Shown here piece by piece: positions 4,988-5,515 of a stretch of 5,515 nucleotides of DNA (position 1 is its first letter; every line of letters starts with the position of its first letter). Location: assembly GCA_016190535.1 (NCBI GenBank), contig JACPQK010000145.1:1-5515 (forward strand), given 5' to 3'. The notes beneath the pieces are model-generated. The model did not search any database. It was not told the DNA's origin and worked only from the letters and a program-made list of their open reading frames with translations. The position numbers and the translations under genes were made by a program. Source of the stretch: Chloroflexota bacterium. Its GTDB lineage: Bacteria > Chloroflexota > Dehalococcoidia > JACPQK01.

Positions 4988-5515
4988 CTAGGCCAGGGAA
5001 TAGCAGCCCTCCCGGGCTACTATCCTGCCTTCCCGCTCCAGCTTGATGAGATGGGACTTGGTCTGGCCCCGGGCCATGTCCAGGAGCCGCGGCTCCAGCT
5101 CCGGATAAACCGCCCTCACCAGGTCCTCCACACTATCCACTCCCCGCTCCAGCAAGGCGAGCACTTGCTCCTCCCGGGCCTTGCGATGTTCAATAAGCTC
5201 TATGAGCTTGCGCCTGGGCTGCCGGACGGGTGGGCCATGTCCCGGCAAGATAACGCTGAGCTCCAACCCTTGCAGCCGCTCCAGGGAGGAGATGTACTGG
5301 GCCATATCGCCGTGGCCAGGCATGATGACGGTAGTGCCCAACCCCAGCACGTGATCTCCGGAGAAGAGCACGCCCCGCTCTTGGAGGAGGATGCTGAGAT
5401 GGCCCGGGCTGTGGCCCGGGGTATGGACCACTGTCAAAGACAAGCCACCCGTGTCGAGCTCCGTCTCCCCCTCCAGCCAGCGGTCGGCGGGGATAGGGCT
5501 GGAGCCTTCCAGGGC
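4988..5515 (-). CDS. Metallo-beta-lactamase fold hydrolase, LACTB2-like, C-terminal part (runs off right edge)
   Basis: The C-terminal 175 residues of a metallo-beta-lactamase-fold hydrolase are visible; the frame is open to the window edge, so the start and the first HxHxDH metal motif are missing. Counting from the edge, VVHTPGHSPGHL (29-40) carries a metal-binding histidine, SGDH (52-55) the bridging aspartate, and ILPGHGP (89-95) the last metal histidine. A helical segment with IEHRKAREEQVLALL follows, then a small winged-helix-like end (SHLIKLEREGRIV). This architecture, including HTPGHSPGHL and the HR..RE.QVL helix, matches the LACTB2/glyoxalase II-like group. That group includes RNA nucleases and thioesterases, so the substrate cannot be assigned. 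A TTG at 5443 is in frame but would cut off part of the conserved fold and is not a credible start. The gene is first in view of the lysA-holB-ricT operon. Confidence 0.88.
   Translation of the reverse strand, partial: ALEGSSPIPADRWLEGETELDTGGLSLTVVHTPGHSPGHLSILLQERGVLFSGDHVLGLGTTVIMPGHGDMAQYISSLERLQGLELSVILPGHGPPVRQPRRKLIELIEHRKAREEQVLALLERGVDSVEDLVRAVYPELEPRLLDMARGQTKSHLIKLEREGRIVAREGCYSLA

Noticed and set aside
5403..5420. A perfect 7-bp inverted repeat with a 4-base loop (CCCGGGC/GCCCGGG).
   Set aside because: It lies within codons for the conserved PGHSPGH metal-binding segment of the hydrolase and results from the repeated Pro-Gly-His codons. There is no T-run, so it is not a terminator.

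Overview
This window reads as ordinary bacterial chromosome: high GC (clearly above 60% by eye, with G/C-rich third codon positions), tightly packed genes and no mobile element, RNA gene or CRISPR array that I can see. Sigma70-type promoters (TTGACA/TTGACC with TAGAAT), a holB-ricT (PSP1/YaaT) pair, an ETF beta of the 'DWDAGQVG' type and a short HNH protein starting 'VLVLNQDYEPL' together suggest a Chloroflexota bacterium, perhaps Dehalococcoidia-like. A high-GC Clostridia-type Firmicute is the main alternative. This placement rests on the overall impression of the proteins and is low to moderate confidence.

Layout, left to right. Positions 1-1179 (minus strand) hold etfB followed by the first 114 codons of etfA, which runs off the left edge; together they encode the two subunits of an electron transfer flavoprotein. 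Positions 1180-1308 are a compact divergent regulatory region with two good back-to-back promoters, one reading left into etfB and one reading right into an HNH endonuclease gene (1309-1857, plus strand) that may be translated from a leaderless or nearly leaderless mRNA. From the right edge to 1741 the minus strand carries a tight four-gene run: a metallo-beta-lactamase-fold hydrolase (5' end off the window), lysA (diaminopimelate decarboxylase), holB (DNA polymerase III delta prime) and ricT (PSP1/YaaT family). Gaps between them are 11, about 2 and 3 bases, so they are very probably one translationally coupled operon whose promoter lies beyond the right edge.

The genes do not form one pathway. 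The operon mixes lysine biosynthesis, replication clamp loading, a RicT-type regulatory or RNA-processing partner and a hydrolase of unknown substrate; the holB-ricT link is also known from Firmicutes. etfBA is a separate energy-metabolism transcription unit. The most unusual structure is where the operon meets the HNH gene: the two genes converge and overlap by 117 bases in codon register, so the proline-rich tail of one protein is the exact antisense of the glycine/proline-rich tail of the other. I see no convincing new defence, mobile or regulatory system.
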